Positions 43,343-52,346 of a stretch of 64,000 nt of DNA are shown piece by piece. Under the pieces are notes generated by a model. The model ran no database searches, had not been told where the DNA came from, and was given only the letters and a program-made list of their open reading frames with translations. The position numbers and the translations under genes were made by a program. The stretch is from JAYOEY01 sp038116945 (GTDB lineage Bacteria; Pseudomonadota; Alphaproteobacteria; MPNO01; UBA2964), in contig JAYOEY010000016.1 of assembly GCA_038116945.1 (NCBI GenBank), positions 1-64,000 on the forward strand. The letters run 5' to 3'. How positions within the stretch are numbered: the stretch's first letter is position 1; each line of letters begins with the position of its first letter.

Positions 43343-44995
43343 TCAGGACTCGTCGAACGGGCCGCCGGGAACGTCGCGGATCGAAGTGTTGGCCGCAACG
43401 TCCTTGCGTCGGTACTGCGCGCTGCGACGACCGTTTTCCAGATAGTTGCCTTCCGCCGCGCGCTTCGCCATCTCGTCCCACTCGTCGGTCCAGTCGCCGA
43501 GCGAATAGCCGTGCCACGGGCTTTCCGGCTGCAAGGGCGGCAGGCCGAGCCGTTCCCATAATTCCTTCGCGCCTTCCATGTATTCGCGCTTGGGCAGGGC
43601 GATGGGCGGCATGTCCGCCTTGAGGGTGGCATCGATCAGGCAAATCGATTCCTCGCCATTCGGCGTGCGCGGATCGCGCGGCCCGTAACGCACCTTGTGT
43701 TTCAGGATCTGAACGTCGAGCGCCGGGTTGGAACGGTAGGCCAGCGCCCAGAACACCGAATCCCCGTTCTCCGGGTCGATGTCGTCATTGATGGCGACGA
43801 CATATTTGCCGATGGCCGCGGCCAGCGACGATGCGCCGTACAGCGCGCGCCAGACCTCGGTAGTCGGCGTGCTGCGATCCACCACGACGAACAGAACCTT
43901 GCGGAGGTTGGTGAGCTTCTCGTGCAGATAGACGCGTTTGACCCCCTTTATCCCGAGACTGTCGCGCAAATGCGACAGGTAGAGCGGCTCGTACGCCACC
44001 CGCTTTATCACCGAGGATTCCGACGGGGTGAGCTGTGAGATGATCGAGGTATACACCGCGTCCTTGCGATGAGTGATCGCGGTGACCTCCATGATCGTGT
44101 TGTAGTCTTCCAGCGCGACATGGCCATGGCTTTCCGCGAACGGCGCCTCCGGCTCCAGGTAGTCGGTGTCGATCAGCCCTTCGATCACCAGCTCGGATTC
44201 AGCCGGCACCATGATGTCGATGGTTTTGCACTTCACCTGCCGGATCGGCGCGCCGACGACACCGCCGGCCACAGCCATTTCCTCCAGCCCCACGGGAAGC
44301 TTCTGCGGCCCCATGAAGGCGACGGAGGGCGGGCAACCCACGACGATGGCGCAGGGCATCTTCTCGCCGCGCTTCTTCCACAGCTCCCAGTGCAGATGAC
44401 CCTCCGCCCCGCCGGGCCGCGCCACCATGCGCACGGCGAGCCGGTCTGGAGCCTTCAGCCCGGCCCGGTAGGTCCCCATGTTCTGGGTGCCGGTCTCCGG
44501 GTTCTTCGTGGTAACGTTGGTCGCGGTCAGGTACGGCGCGGAATCGTATCCGGGCGTCGAGATCGGCACCGGCAGGGCATCGAGCCCCTTCCCGTCGCCG
44601 CGCAGATCGTCGCCGGTGATGACCACCTCGTGACACGGCGCATCCTCGACCGTTACCGGCGGAATCGGGTTGGCGATCGCGTGGTTCCACCGCGCGCCGA
44701 TTTCCTCGACCGGAACGCCCATGCCGATGGAATACATATGCTCGTTGGTCGACAGCGCGCTGACCACCACCGGCATGTCGTATTTGCGGCCTTTAGAATC
44801 CGTGACGTTGGTGAACTTGAACGCCTTACGGTCCGCCTCGGGAATGCCGCCGCGGAACTGCCAGCGCACCAGCGGGTGCAGTTCGGTATCCTTGTTGACC
44901 GGCGCGTCGATTACGGTCAGCAGCCCGGCGGCTTCCAGCGCCGCCAGATGATCGTGAAAATCCGGATAGTCGCGGCCCGCGGCATCGTTCGGCAT
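43343..44995 (-). CDS. UbiD-family (prenylated-FMN) decarboxylase
   Basis: The protein has 550 residues from ATG 44995 after GGGAG. Family features include FHDHLAALEAAGLLTVIDAPV at the start, the prenyl-FMN region GTQNMGTYRAGLKAPDRLAVR, the KKRGEKMPCAIVVGCPPS segment and the acid cluster VPAESELVIEGLI followed by PEAPFAESHGHV, which supplies the catalytic Glu residues. UbiD enzymes reversibly (de)carboxylate aromatic or alpha,beta-unsaturated acids. They require prenyl-FMN from UbiX, which is not encoded in the window. It is the first gene of an operon with a molybdenum hydroxylase and a crotonase. Confidence 0.92.
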   Translation of the reverse strand: MPNDAAGRDYPDFHDHLAALEAAGLLTVIDAPVNKDTELHPLVRWQFRGGIPEADRKAFKFTNVTDSKGRKYDMPVVVSALSTNEHMYSIGMGVPVEEIGARWNHAIANPIPPVTVEDAPCHEVVITGDDLRGDGKGLDALPVPISTPGYDSAPYLTATNVTTKNPETGTQNMGTYRAGLKAPDRLAVRMVARPGGAEGHLHWELWKKRGEKMPCAIVVGCPPSVAFMGPQKLPVGLEEMAVAGGVVGAPIRQVKCKTIDIMVPAESELVIEGLIDTDYLEPEAPFAESHGHVALEDYNTIMEVTAITHRKDAVYTSIISQLTPSESSVIKRVAYEPLYLSHLRDSLGIKGVKRVYLHEKLTNLRKVLFVVVDRSTPTTEVWRALYGASSLAAAIGKYVVAINDDIDPENGDSVFWALAYRSNPALDVQILKHKVRYGPRDPRTPNGEESICLIDATLKADMPPIALPKREYMEGAKELWERLGLPPLQPESPWHGYSLGDWTDEWDEMAKRAAEGNYLENGRRSAQYRRKDVAANTSIRDVPGGPFDES

Positions 44996-45139
44996 GTATG
45001 GCTCCCTGTGTTTCGCGGGAATTTATAGCAGGCGCAACAGGCGGTACAGGGGCGGCGCTCCGGGATTATCGGCGGGCTTCGCAAATTCCCGTTCCCGGAC
45101 TAAGATTTTCCCAAAGAAACCCTATGGGAGGCCGGGAAG

Positions 45140-46591
45140 ATGACCGGACATCACGACAGTAAGCTCAAGGGCGCGGATATCCGCGAGAAGCTGAACCACC
45201 CGGTGGTGGACGCCGACGGACACATGATCGAGGCAAGCTTCGCGATCCTCGATTTCGTCAAGAAGGTCGGCGGCCCCGACATGGCGAAACGCTACGAGCG
45301 GCAGCTGATCCACGACAACCAGACACGCGGACGGCGCGCGGTCTGGGTCGGGCTGTCGGGCGAAATGACCATCGACCGGGCCACCGCCATGCTGCCGAAG
45401 CTCTATTACGAGCGTCTCGACGAGGCCGGCATCGATTTCGGCGTTGTCTACGGCACCTACGCGCTGACCGTGATGCGCGAGGGCGACGACGAGATGCGCC
45501 CCGTGATCTACCGCGCCATGAACATGCTCTATGCAGACATGTTCAAGGGGCTGGAAGACCGCCTGACGCCGGTCGCCCTGATCCCGATGCACGATCCGGA
45601 CGAGGCGGTCGCGGAACTCGAGTTCGTGGTCAACGAGCTTGGCCTCAAGGCCATCGTGATGAACACGCAGATTCACCTGCCGCATCCCGACGTGGTGCGC
45701 GAAGCGCCCCATCTCGCGCAGTATTCGACGGCCCCGATTTCACCCGCCATCGATGTCGGCGACAGGTACGACAAGGTATGGGCCAAATGCGTCGAACTCG
45801 GCGTCGCTCCCTCGTGCCATAACTCGTCGCGCGGACGCGGATCGCTCAACCATTCGCCGACCAACTACGTGCACAATTCGCTCGGCAGCTTCGCCAAAGG
45901 CTCGGAGTTCTTTTGCCGTTCGCTGTTCATGGGCGGCGTGCCGAAACGGTTCCCGACGCTCAGATACGCTTTCCTAGAGGGCGGACCGGGCTGGGCCGCG
46001 GCGCTGTATAATTCTCTGTTCGAATATTTCGAAAAACGCAATCTCGACGCGCTCAGGCGCAATCTCGATCCGTCGACGCTCAATATCGACCTGTTGGTCG
46101 AGATGTTCGACAAGTACGGCAATGAGTATTTGACGCCCGAACGCATCCGCGAGGCGCCCCACCAGCCGTCGGCCGCCCAGCTCTTCGTCCCCGCCGAAGA
46201 AGTCAACGACTTCCGGGATATCGGCATCACGAAAGGCGAGGACATTCGCGACATCTTCCAGCGAAATTTCTATTTCGGCTGCGAGGCGGACGACAGCCTG
46301 AACGCCGTCGCGTTCGACCCCAAAATCAACCATTACGGGCTCAAGCTGAACGCCTTCCTCGGGTCCGATATCGGCCACTGGGACGTGCCGGACATGTCGA
46401 AAGTGATGGTCGAGGCCTACGAGATGGTCGAGGACGAATTCATGGACGACGACGATTTCCGCGAGTTCGTGTTCGGCAATGTGGTTTCCATGCACGCCGG
46501 CATGAACCCTGACTTCTTCAAGGGCACGGTTGTGGAAAACGACGTCGCTAAATATATGGGCGAAAAGGCAGGCGCGGCCGCGGCGGAGTAG
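45140..46591 (+). CDS. Amidohydrolase family 2 (ACMSD-like metal-dependent hydrolase)
   Basis: The protein has 483 residues from ATG 45140, preceded by GGGAGGCCGGGAAG. The N-terminal metal motif reads VVDADGHMIE, and later conserved blocks include LIPMHDPDEAVAELEF, APSCHNSSRGRG with a probable metal-binding His, and FGSDIGHWD-like LGSDIGHWDVPD with the catalytic Asp. Family members hydrolyse or decarboxylate aromatic and semialdehyde acids. It diverges from the UbiD gene across 144 bases, so joint regulation is plausible. It is longer than ACMSD (about 330) and fits the longer uncharacterised branch of the family. Confidence 0.88.
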   Translation: MTGHHDSKLKGADIREKLNHPVVDADGHMIEASFAILDFVKKVGGPDMAKRYERQLIHDNQTRGRRAVWVGLSGEMTIDRATAMLPKLYYERLDEAGIDFGVVYGTYALTVMREGDDEMRPVIYRAMNMLYADMFKGLEDRLTPVALIPMHDPDEAVAELEFVVNELGLKAIVMNTQIHLPHPDVVREAPHLAQYSTAPISPAIDVGDRYDKVWAKCVELGVAPSCHNSSRGRGSLNHSPTNYVHNSLGSFAKGSEFFCRSLFMGGVPKRFPTLRYAFLEGGPGWAAALYNSLFEYFEKRNLDALRRNLDPSTLNIDLLVEMFDKYGNEYLTPERIREAPHQPSAAQLFVPAEEVNDFRDIGITKGEDIRDIFQRNFYFGCEADDSLNAVAFDPKINHYGLKLNAFLGSDIGHWDVPDMSKVMVEAYEMVEDEFMDDDDFREFVFGNVVSMHAGMNPDFFKGTVVENDVAKYMGEKAGAAAAE

Positions 46592-47092
46592 CTATACGGC
46601 TTCCTCGATCAGCCCTTCCTTCTCCAGCAGCGGGATCACCCCGCCGGCTTCCATGGTGGCCAGCAGCGACGGCGGCACCGGCGCCGCCTGAAGCGTTTTT
46701 CCGGTGCGCTGGTTGCGCACGGTGAAATCGTCGAACGAGATCGCAGCCAGGTCGCCCTCCTCGAACGCCGCCGAAACGCCCGGGCATTCAAGCGCCCGGA
46801 ATCCCCAGTTGACGCAATTGCGGAAAAACAGCCCGTTGATCGAGTCGGCGACCAGACAGGCGAGCTTCAGATTGCGCAGGGAGCGTGCCGCCGGGCGGCT
46901 AGAGCCCATACCGAAGTTCTGCCCGCCGACAATGATGTCGCCGGGCGCGATCTCGTGTATCCAGCCGGGCCGGTTGGCCTCGAACACGCAGGCCATCTGT
47001 TCCTCTTCGGTGAACCATTGCGCACGACCGGGCAGGATCAGGTCGGTGTTGATGTTGTCGCCGAATTTCCATGTTTTGCCGCTGAGGATCAC
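46592..47092 (-). CDS. LeuD-type (aconitase-superfamily) dehydratase small subunit
   Basis: The protein has 166 residues from GTG 47092, which overlaps the TGA of the large subunit by three bases (GTGA), giving tight coupling; the frame extending to 47293 is not supported. The swivel-domain signatures are FGDNINTDLILPGRAQW and the substrate-binding GMGSSRPAARSLRNLKL loop. It completes the [4Fe-4S] (de)hydratase with the upstream gene. Length is like archaeal and homoaconitase small subunits (about 165) rather than bacterial LeuD (about 200), so leucine biosynthesis is not the likely role. Confidence 0.9.
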   Translation of the reverse strand: MILSGKTWKFGDNINTDLILPGRAQWFTEEEQMACVFEANRPGWIHEIAPGDIIVGGQNFGMGSSRPAARSLRNLKLACLVADSINGLFFRNCVNWGFRALECPGVSAAFEEGDLAAISFDDFTVRNQRTGKTLQAAPVPPSLLATMEAGGVIPLLEKEGLIEEAV

Positions 47093-48372
47093 GATGCTGC
47101 TCCCCCCGGAGTCCGGGCCAGCACCTCGCGCGGATCGGCAATCGCGCCTTCCACCGCCGATGCCGCAACGGTCGCGGGCGACGCCATGTAGATCCGCGCT
47201 TCGGCCGAGCCCATCCGTCCCTTGAAATTGCGGGTGCTGGCCGTGATGCAGGTCTCCCCCGGCGCAAGAATGCCGAGATTCCCGCCACCGCACGCGCCGC
47301 AGGTGGAATTCGTCACCACCGCGCCGGCATCCATCAGCGTTTCGATATGACCCGCCCTGAGCGCGTCGCGATAGATGTTCTGCGACCCGGGCGTCACGAT
47401 CAGGCGAACGCTGTCGGCCACCCGCCTGCCCTTCAGCACCTTCGCCGCGACGGCCAGGTCGTCGAGCGTTCCGTTGGCGCAGGAACCGATAAAGGCCTGG
47501 TCGATTCTCGTTCCCGCGACCGCGCCGACCGGCTTCGAATTGTTCAGCACGGAATCGGGCAGCGCCACCTGGGGCTCGATGGCGTAAAGATCGACGGTCC
47601 GCACGTCCGCATAGGATGCATCCGCATCGGGATATTGCGGCTCGAACTCCAGCCCCGGATTACGCTCCCTTACATAGTCCAGCATGACGTCGTCGGGCTC
47701 GAAGGTCGCAAACTCGGCCGACAGTTCCGCCGACATGGTCGACAGCGTCCGCCGCGCATTGATCGACAGAGTCGCCAGCGCCGGCCCGCCATATTCGACA
47801 TTCATGGTCGCGTGATCGCCGTACGTATCGGCGATATGCAGAAACACGTCCTTGGTCGACACGTCGTCCTGCAGTTCGCCTTCAAGCTCGTAGCGCACCG
47901 TCCCGCCCACCCGGAACCAGGTCTCGCCCTTGGCGGCCGCGTACAGCATGTCGGGCGAGCCCGTACCCCGTGCCGCGCAGTTGAAGACACCCGCCGAGCA
48001 GGTATGAGAGTCGCCGCACACCAGCACTTCGCCCGGTATGGCATAGCCGTGATCGGCCACCAGCACGTGACAGATGCCCTGGTTCGGTCCGACATCGTGA
48101 AACCGTTTTATGCCGAACTGCCGGACGAAGTCGCGCCCGGTCTGGTGGGCTGTTGCGGTGATGACGTCCTTGGCCGGCACCCGGTGATCGAACACAACGA
48201 CGATGCGGTCGGGATCGAACACCTTCGTCAGCCTGCGCCAGTTGGACGGAATCAGATTGTTGTCGTAGAGCACCGCGCAACCGACCCTGACCACGGCCAG
48301 ATCGCCGGGCCGCATGCGGTCGACCCCCGCGTTGCGGGCAAGGATTTTCTCGATGGCTGTCATGCCCGGCAT
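47089..48372 (-). CDS. LeuC-type (aconitase-superfamily) dehydratase large subunit
   Basis: The protein has 427 residues from ATG 48372, chosen because GGGGAGAACGCCC precedes it. Cluster-binding cysteines are visible as FIGSCANGTLDDL (about 300) and the CxxC in STCGACGGGN (about 360). The length is that of the short (archaeal/homoaconitase/dimethylmalate dehydratase) type, not the 470-residue bacterial LeuC. It would hydrate or dehydrate a 2- or 3-hydroxy di/tricarboxylate. No leuA or leuB is nearby; a PEP-mutase/ICL-superfamily gene and a tricarboxylate transporter are, which supports a catabolic role. Confidence 0.9.
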   Translation of the reverse strand: MPGMTAIEKILARNAGVDRMRPGDLAVVRVGCAVLYDNNLIPSNWRRLTKVFDPDRIVVVFDHRVPAKDVITATAHQTGRDFVRQFGIKRFHDVGPNQGICHVLVADHGYAIPGEVLVCGDSHTCSAGVFNCAARGTGSPDMLYAAAKGETWFRVGGTVRYELEGELQDDVSTKDVFLHIADTYGDHATMNVEYGGPALATLSINARRTLSTMSAELSAEFATFEPDDVMLDYVRERNPGLEFEPQYPDADASYADVRTVDLYAIEPQVALPDSVLNNSKPVGAVAGTRIDQAFIGSCANGTLDDLAVAAKVLKGRRVADSVRLIVTPGSQNIYRDALRAGHIETLMDAGAVVTNSTCGACGGGNLGILAPGETCITASTRNFKGRMGSAEARIYMASPATVAASAVEGAIADPREVLARTPGGAAS

Positions 48373-48486
48373 GGGCGTTCTCCCCGCAAGGACGGCAACA
48401 GTCCGCTGTCCTGTCGGAAACATAGTACGTTTGCGCCGTGTCGGGTGCTAGGCTCCCGCATCAGCCTCCCGCAAGTTCGTCCGCGC

Positions 48487-49383
48487 ATGATCCGACCAGT
48501 CTGCATCGCTTCTTCCCTCGCAATTCTGGCATCGCTCGCCCTTCCCGGCGACTGGAATGCCGCATCGACCCTGCAGGCGGCCGAACCGGTTGTCAGGTCG
48601 TTTGAAGTCGAGGACGTGGAACGGATCCGGGCCGTCCGGGCGCACATCTATATCCCGGACGGAACGGGAGCCAGCGCGCGCATTCTGGTCGTCATGCATG
48701 GCATCACCCGGACGGCGCAGCGTTATCTCGAGGTCTGGAGGCCGGTTGCCGACAGATATGGTGTGGTGCTGGTCGCGCCCGAGTTTTCCAGGCAGGACTG
48801 GCCGTCCGCCCGGCACTACAACCGGGGCAACATCTTCACGAAGGGTCGAAGCTCCGCAAAACCACGCGCCCTTTGGAGCTTCACGGCGATGGAGAAGGCA
48901 GTCGAGCTGACTGCGGGAGTCGCCGGGCTGAACGGCGACAGTTTTTTTCTCTACGGCCATTCCGCCGGCGCGCAGTTCGTGCATCGCTATGTCATGCTGA
49001 CCGGAGGCAAGCGCCTGATCGGCGCAGTCGCGGCGAACGCCGGCTATTATCTCTGGCCGGATGAGAACCAGAATTTTCCGTACGGGATCCGCCAGTTAAA
49101 AGACCATGACTGGGACTGGCATGCCGTATTCCGGACGAAGCTGACCCTCCTTATCGGCGGGAATGACAATAATCCGAATGCAAGACACCTGCCGAAACGC
49201 AAAGGCGCGATGAAACAGGGCGAACACAGGCTGGCGCGCGCCTTCAACTTCCATGGTGCAGCGCGCGCATTCGCAAGATCGTCCGGCTACGATTTTCAAT
49301 GGCGTCTGGAGGAAGTTCCCGGCGTGGGCCACAGCAACCGGGGCATGAGGGACGCGGCGGCCCGGATACTGTTCGGGCGATAG
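48487..49383 (+). CDS. Exported alpha/beta hydrolase (poly(3-hydroxybutyrate) depolymerase/esterase-like)
   Basis: The protein has 298 residues from ATG 48487, where a signal peptide begins (cleavage near LQAAE, residue 32). The nucleophile elbow is GHSAG with Ser159, the oxyanion region VVMHGITRTAQRYLE is near residue 69 and the probable base is His in GVGHSNRG near 281. It resembles secreted polyhydroxyalkanoate depolymerase or feruloyl-esterase-like hydrolases. A frame continuing upstream to 47347 is antisense to the LeuC-type gene and is not real. It sits alone on the plus strand between two minus-strand groups. Confidence 0.85.
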   Translation: MIRPVCIASSLAILASLALPGDWNAASTLQAAEPVVRSFEVEDVERIRAVRAHIYIPDGTGASARILVVMHGITRTAQRYLEVWRPVADRYGVVLVAPEFSRQDWPSARHYNRGNIFTKGRSSAKPRALWSFTAMEKAVELTAGVAGLNGDSFFLYGHSAGAQFVHRYVMLTGGKRLIGAVAANAGYYLWPDENQNFPYGIRQLKDHDWDWHAVFRTKLTLLIGGNDNNPNARHLPKRKGAMKQGEHRLARAFNFHGAARAFARSSGYDFQWRLEEVPGVGHSNRGMRDAAARILFGR

Positions 49384-49389
49384 TCCGGT

Positions 49390-50259
49390 TCAGCCTTTGT
49401 CTTCGCCGTTATACTCCGCCTCGATGCGCTTGAGTTCCTCTGTACCCTGCTGGGTATAGAACGGCCGCATCTCGTCGATATTCGGCAGGCCGTTGAGGCA
49501 ATCGGCGAAGGTGCCTTTGGTCGTCAGGGACTGCAGCACCGCCATCTGGGCGCACAGCGCCGCGATCTCGAGCGCCGTCGGGACGAGCGCCAGCGCGGCC
49601 CCGGCATCCTGGAATTCCTGAAGGGTCATGTCCGCCTGAAGTACGCCGATACAGGGCGTCCCGACGGCATCGACCAGTTCGCGGATCTTTTCCGGATCGT
49701 GTGCGGCGATCCAGCCGCAATCGGCGCCGGCGTCTCGGCAGGCCACGAGCCGTTCGAGCTTTTCGTCCCAGTCGTCGATATCGCAGCGCGAAATGATCAG
49801 CAGGTTCTCGTCTTCGCGCGTGTCCACTGCAGCGCGGATTTTATCGACCATCTCGGCGCGACTGACGAAACTGCCGCCGAATCCGATATGGGTCGGACGT
49901 TTGGGCGTGAGCTGGTCCTCGATATGGATCGCCGCCGCACCGGCCCGCTCGTACGCCTTCACCATCCTCACGACATTGGCCGGTCCGCCGAAACCGGTGT
50001 CGGCATCAGCGATGACAGGGATGCCGATCCCGTCATTCAGGGAACGGATGCGGTCGCACATTTCCGTCATCGTGAGAAAACCGGCATCCGCGTATCCGGC
50101 TGTCCTGTGCATGGTGCTGCCGGAACCGTGTATCGCGGCAATCCCCATCCGTTCGACCAGACGCGCGGTCGAAACATCGGCGCAGGCGGGCGCCAGTGCG
50201 ACCTCGGGCGCCGTCAGCGCCGCCTTGAGGCGTATCCGTTTCTCGCGATCATCAAGCAT
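49390..50259 (-). CDS. PEP mutase/isocitrate lyase-superfamily protein
   Basis: The protein has 289 residues, an (alpha/beta)8 barrel. Metal and substrate residues are in ADADTGFGG (Asp85, Asp87), HIEDQ (Glu114, Asp115) and the ISRCDIDD strand. The mobile catalytic loop that in lyases reads K-K/R-C-G-H is here K120-R-P-T-H124, so the cysteine acid is absent. That argues against a normal isocitrate, methylisocitrate or dimethylmalate lyase and leaves decarboxylase, hydrolase or phosphonomutase-like activity. It follows the TctA-TctB gene by 46 bases on the same strand, so it probably acts on the imported acid. Confidence 0.87.
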   Translation of the reverse strand: MLDDREKRIRLKAALTAPEVALAPACADVSTARLVERMGIAAIHGSGSTMHRTAGYADAGFLTMTEMCDRIRSLNDGIGIPVIADADTGFGGPANVVRMVKAYERAGAAAIHIEDQLTPKRPTHIGFGGSFVSRAEMVDKIRAAVDTREDENLLIISRCDIDDWDEKLERLVACRDAGADCGWIAAHDPEKIRELVDAVGTPCIGVLQADMTLQEFQDAGAALALVPTALEIAALCAQMAVLQSLTTKGTFADCLNGLPNIDEMRPFYTQQGTEELKRIEAEYNGEDKG

Positions 50260-50305
50260 GAGCGCTCCCCCCGTATAGAAACCCGCCCGTCAGCCGCGCG
50301 CGGGA

Positions 50306-52267
50306 TCAGTTGAACAGCGCAAAGAATGGCGATTCGTGCCACATCACGGGTACGACAAGGTTGAACAGCACGTAGAGCATGACCGCCGACGCCGCCGTGT
50401 AGATCGCCGTCCACAGCCATCCGCACTTCCCCCAGTACCGCAGATAGAGGGCAACGAATGCCAGCAGCGCCATGTACTGGCCGATGGCGAGCGTGACGAC
50501 CGGAATCGCCACCATCCAGAGATAGAAATGCACGCCCCGCCGCAGGACCCCATCGCTTTCGCCCGCACTCTTTTCCGCCCTCACCGCACGCAGATCGCGC
50601 AGATCCAGCAGGACGACAAAGACCATGAACACCAGCGCAGGCACGGTTGCGATCAACGGCATGAAACGCGCTGCGGGGGGCCATGTCAGGGCGATCGCCG
50701 TCGCGCCGGCGAACACCACCAGCAACAGGAGGTCGAACGGCAACGCCACCACGGGATTCCTGGCATCGACCGAGTCTCCAACCTCCTTGACGTCGCCTGC
50801 CGCGCGGTTCTTCTCCGACTTCCGCCAGGCGGCGACCATGGTGAGGATGATCAGCAGGATGATGATGATGACGATGGGGCGGCTGAGGAAACCCCAGCTG
50901 TATGTCTGCATGCCGATATGGAGACCGTTCTCCATGATAATGCCGAGAATGAATCCCAGCACCATGGGCGGGCGCGCCCAGCCGCTGAGCTTCATGACCC
51001 AGCCGATCAGCCCGAATATCAGAAGCGAAATCCAGTCGCCGAAAGCGCCGTTGCCGATCCAGGCGCCCATGAAAACGAACAGCATGATCGCCGGCACAAG
51101 ATAATGGCCCGGCAGGAAGGTAATTTTTGCGACCTGCTTGCCCCAGGCCATCAGCAGCGCCGCGCCGAGGATGTTGGCGATCGCAAGCGTCCACACCAGG
51201 CTGAAGCTGATATTGAGCTTGGTGGTCAGCAGCGCCGGCCCAGGCTCCAGCCCCTGAATGAGAAAGGCGCTGAGCAGGATCGCCATCGACGCGCTGCCCG
51301 GAATGGCGAAGGCGATGGTCGGCAGCAGGGCGCCGCCTTTCATCGCGTTGTTGGCGGCCTCCGGCGCGATCACGCCTCGAATGTCGCCCTTGCCGAACTG
51401 CGACTTGTCCTTGGCCGACTGAACCGCGTGGCCGTAGGCGACCCAGTCCACCAGCGAGCCGCCGAGCCCCGGCAGCATGCCGACATAGACGCCGAGCGCG
51501 GTGCAGCGGAGACCGAGCCACCAGTGCTTCGCGGCATCCTTGACGCCGTCCATCATGCCGGATCCCGCTGTCTCGACGCGGCTGATCGAGGCGCCCCGCC
51601 GGCTGGCCAGATCGATCATCTCAGGCAGCGCGAACAGGCCGAGCACCACCGGCACGAGCGGCAATCCGTCAAGCAGGTAATTCGAATCGAACGTATAGCG
51701 GGCAACGCTGCCGAAGGCCGAGTAGCCGATCATCGCCAGAAGGAGACCGAGGCAGGCCGATGCAAGCCCCTTATATATCGAACCGCCCGAAAGCGATCCC
51801 ACCATCGTCAGGCCGAGTACGGCGAGCATGAAGAATTCGGGTTCGGCAAAGGACAGGATCAGGGGTTTGACGATTGGAATCGACAGCGCCAGAAAGACCG
51901 CGCCCAGCACGCCGCCGATCATGGAAACCGTATAGGCCGCCCCAAGCGCCCGGGACGCCTCGCCACGCTGGGCCAGCGGATAGCCGTCGAGAATCGTCGC
52001 CTGGCTCGCCGCGGTACCAGGCACGCCAAGCAGGACCGACGCCAGCGTGTCCGCCGTCGTGGTCACGGCGTACATTCCCAGCAGGAACGCGAAGGCCTCC
52101 CCTGGCCCGAGACCGAACGTGAACGGCAGAAGGATCGCCATCCCGACAAGGCCGGAAAGGCCAGGAACGGCGCCGAAGAACATTCCCAGGAAGACCCCGA
52201 GAACCAGGTAGCCCATGGCTGGCCATTGAATGACCAGCATCAGACCGTCAATGGCGGCGTCGAACAT
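50306..52267 (-). CDS. Tripartite tricarboxylate transporter permease, TctA-TctB fusion
   Basis: The protein has 653 residues. Residues 1 to about 500 form the large TctA permease with GMFFGAVPGLSGLVGMAILLPFTFGLGP at the start and the repeated GMLPGLGGSLVDW motif near 270. From about 505 to the end are four hydrophobic segments in the size and pattern of TctB, normally a separate 150-residue protein. The fusion removes the need for a tctB gene, and none is present. It uses an electrochemical gradient to import a carboxylate delivered by TctC. It lies 79 bases downstream of tctC, with a strong hairpin between them, and upstream of a carboxylate-metabolising enzyme. Confidence 0.9.
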   Translation of the reverse strand: MFDAAIDGLMLVIQWPAMGYLVLGVFLGMFFGAVPGLSGLVGMAILLPFTFGLGPGEAFAFLLGMYAVTTTADTLASVLLGVPGTAASQATILDGYPLAQRGEASRALGAAYTVSMIGGVLGAVFLALSIPIVKPLILSFAEPEFFMLAVLGLTMVGSLSGGSIYKGLASACLGLLLAMIGYSAFGSVARYTFDSNYLLDGLPLVPVVLGLFALPEMIDLASRRGASISRVETAGSGMMDGVKDAAKHWWLGLRCTALGVYVGMLPGLGGSLVDWVAYGHAVQSAKDKSQFGKGDIRGVIAPEAANNAMKGGALLPTIAFAIPGSASMAILLSAFLIQGLEPGPALLTTKLNISFSLVWTLAIANILGAALLMAWGKQVAKITFLPGHYLVPAIMLFVFMGAWIGNGAFGDWISLLIFGLIGWVMKLSGWARPPMVLGFILGIIMENGLHIGMQTYSWGFLSRPIVIIIILLIILTMVAAWRKSEKNRAAGDVKEVGDSVDARNPVVALPFDLLLLVVFAGATAIALTWPPAARFMPLIATVPALVFMVFVVLLDLRDLRAVRAEKSAGESDGVLRRGVHFYLWMVAIPVVTLAIGQYMALLAFVALYLRYWGKCGWLWTAIYTAASAVMLYVLFNLVVPVMWHESPFFALFN

Positions 52268-52285
52268 GGCGATTCCCGATTGGTC

Positions 52286-52315
52286 CGGCCGGAGCGCTGG
52301 ATAGCGCCCCGGCCG
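52286..52315 (-). promoter_or_regulatory. Intercistronic hairpin between tctC- and tctA-like genes
   Basis: A stem of 7 plus 5 base pairs with one mismatch (CGGCCGG side at 52286-52292, GCGCT at 52294-52298; loop GGAT; AGCGC at 52303-52307, CCGGCCG at 52309-52315) lies after the binding-protein stop. No U-tract follows, so it is more likely to protect the upstream message or attenuate than to terminate fully. Confidence 0.6.
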
Positions 52316-52346
52316 TATTTCTGCGTGTCAGACTATGCTGTCCGTA

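Noticed and set aside
47347..48486. 380-codon upstream continuation of the plus-strand esterase frame
   Set aside because: It lies antisense to the LeuC-type gene, has no family motifs, and the esterase has a clear signal peptide starting at 48487.
49390..50259. Confident call of 2,3-dimethylmalate lyase
   Set aside because: Length and context fit, but the loop that must carry the catalytic Cys reads KRPTH, so the specific name is not supported.
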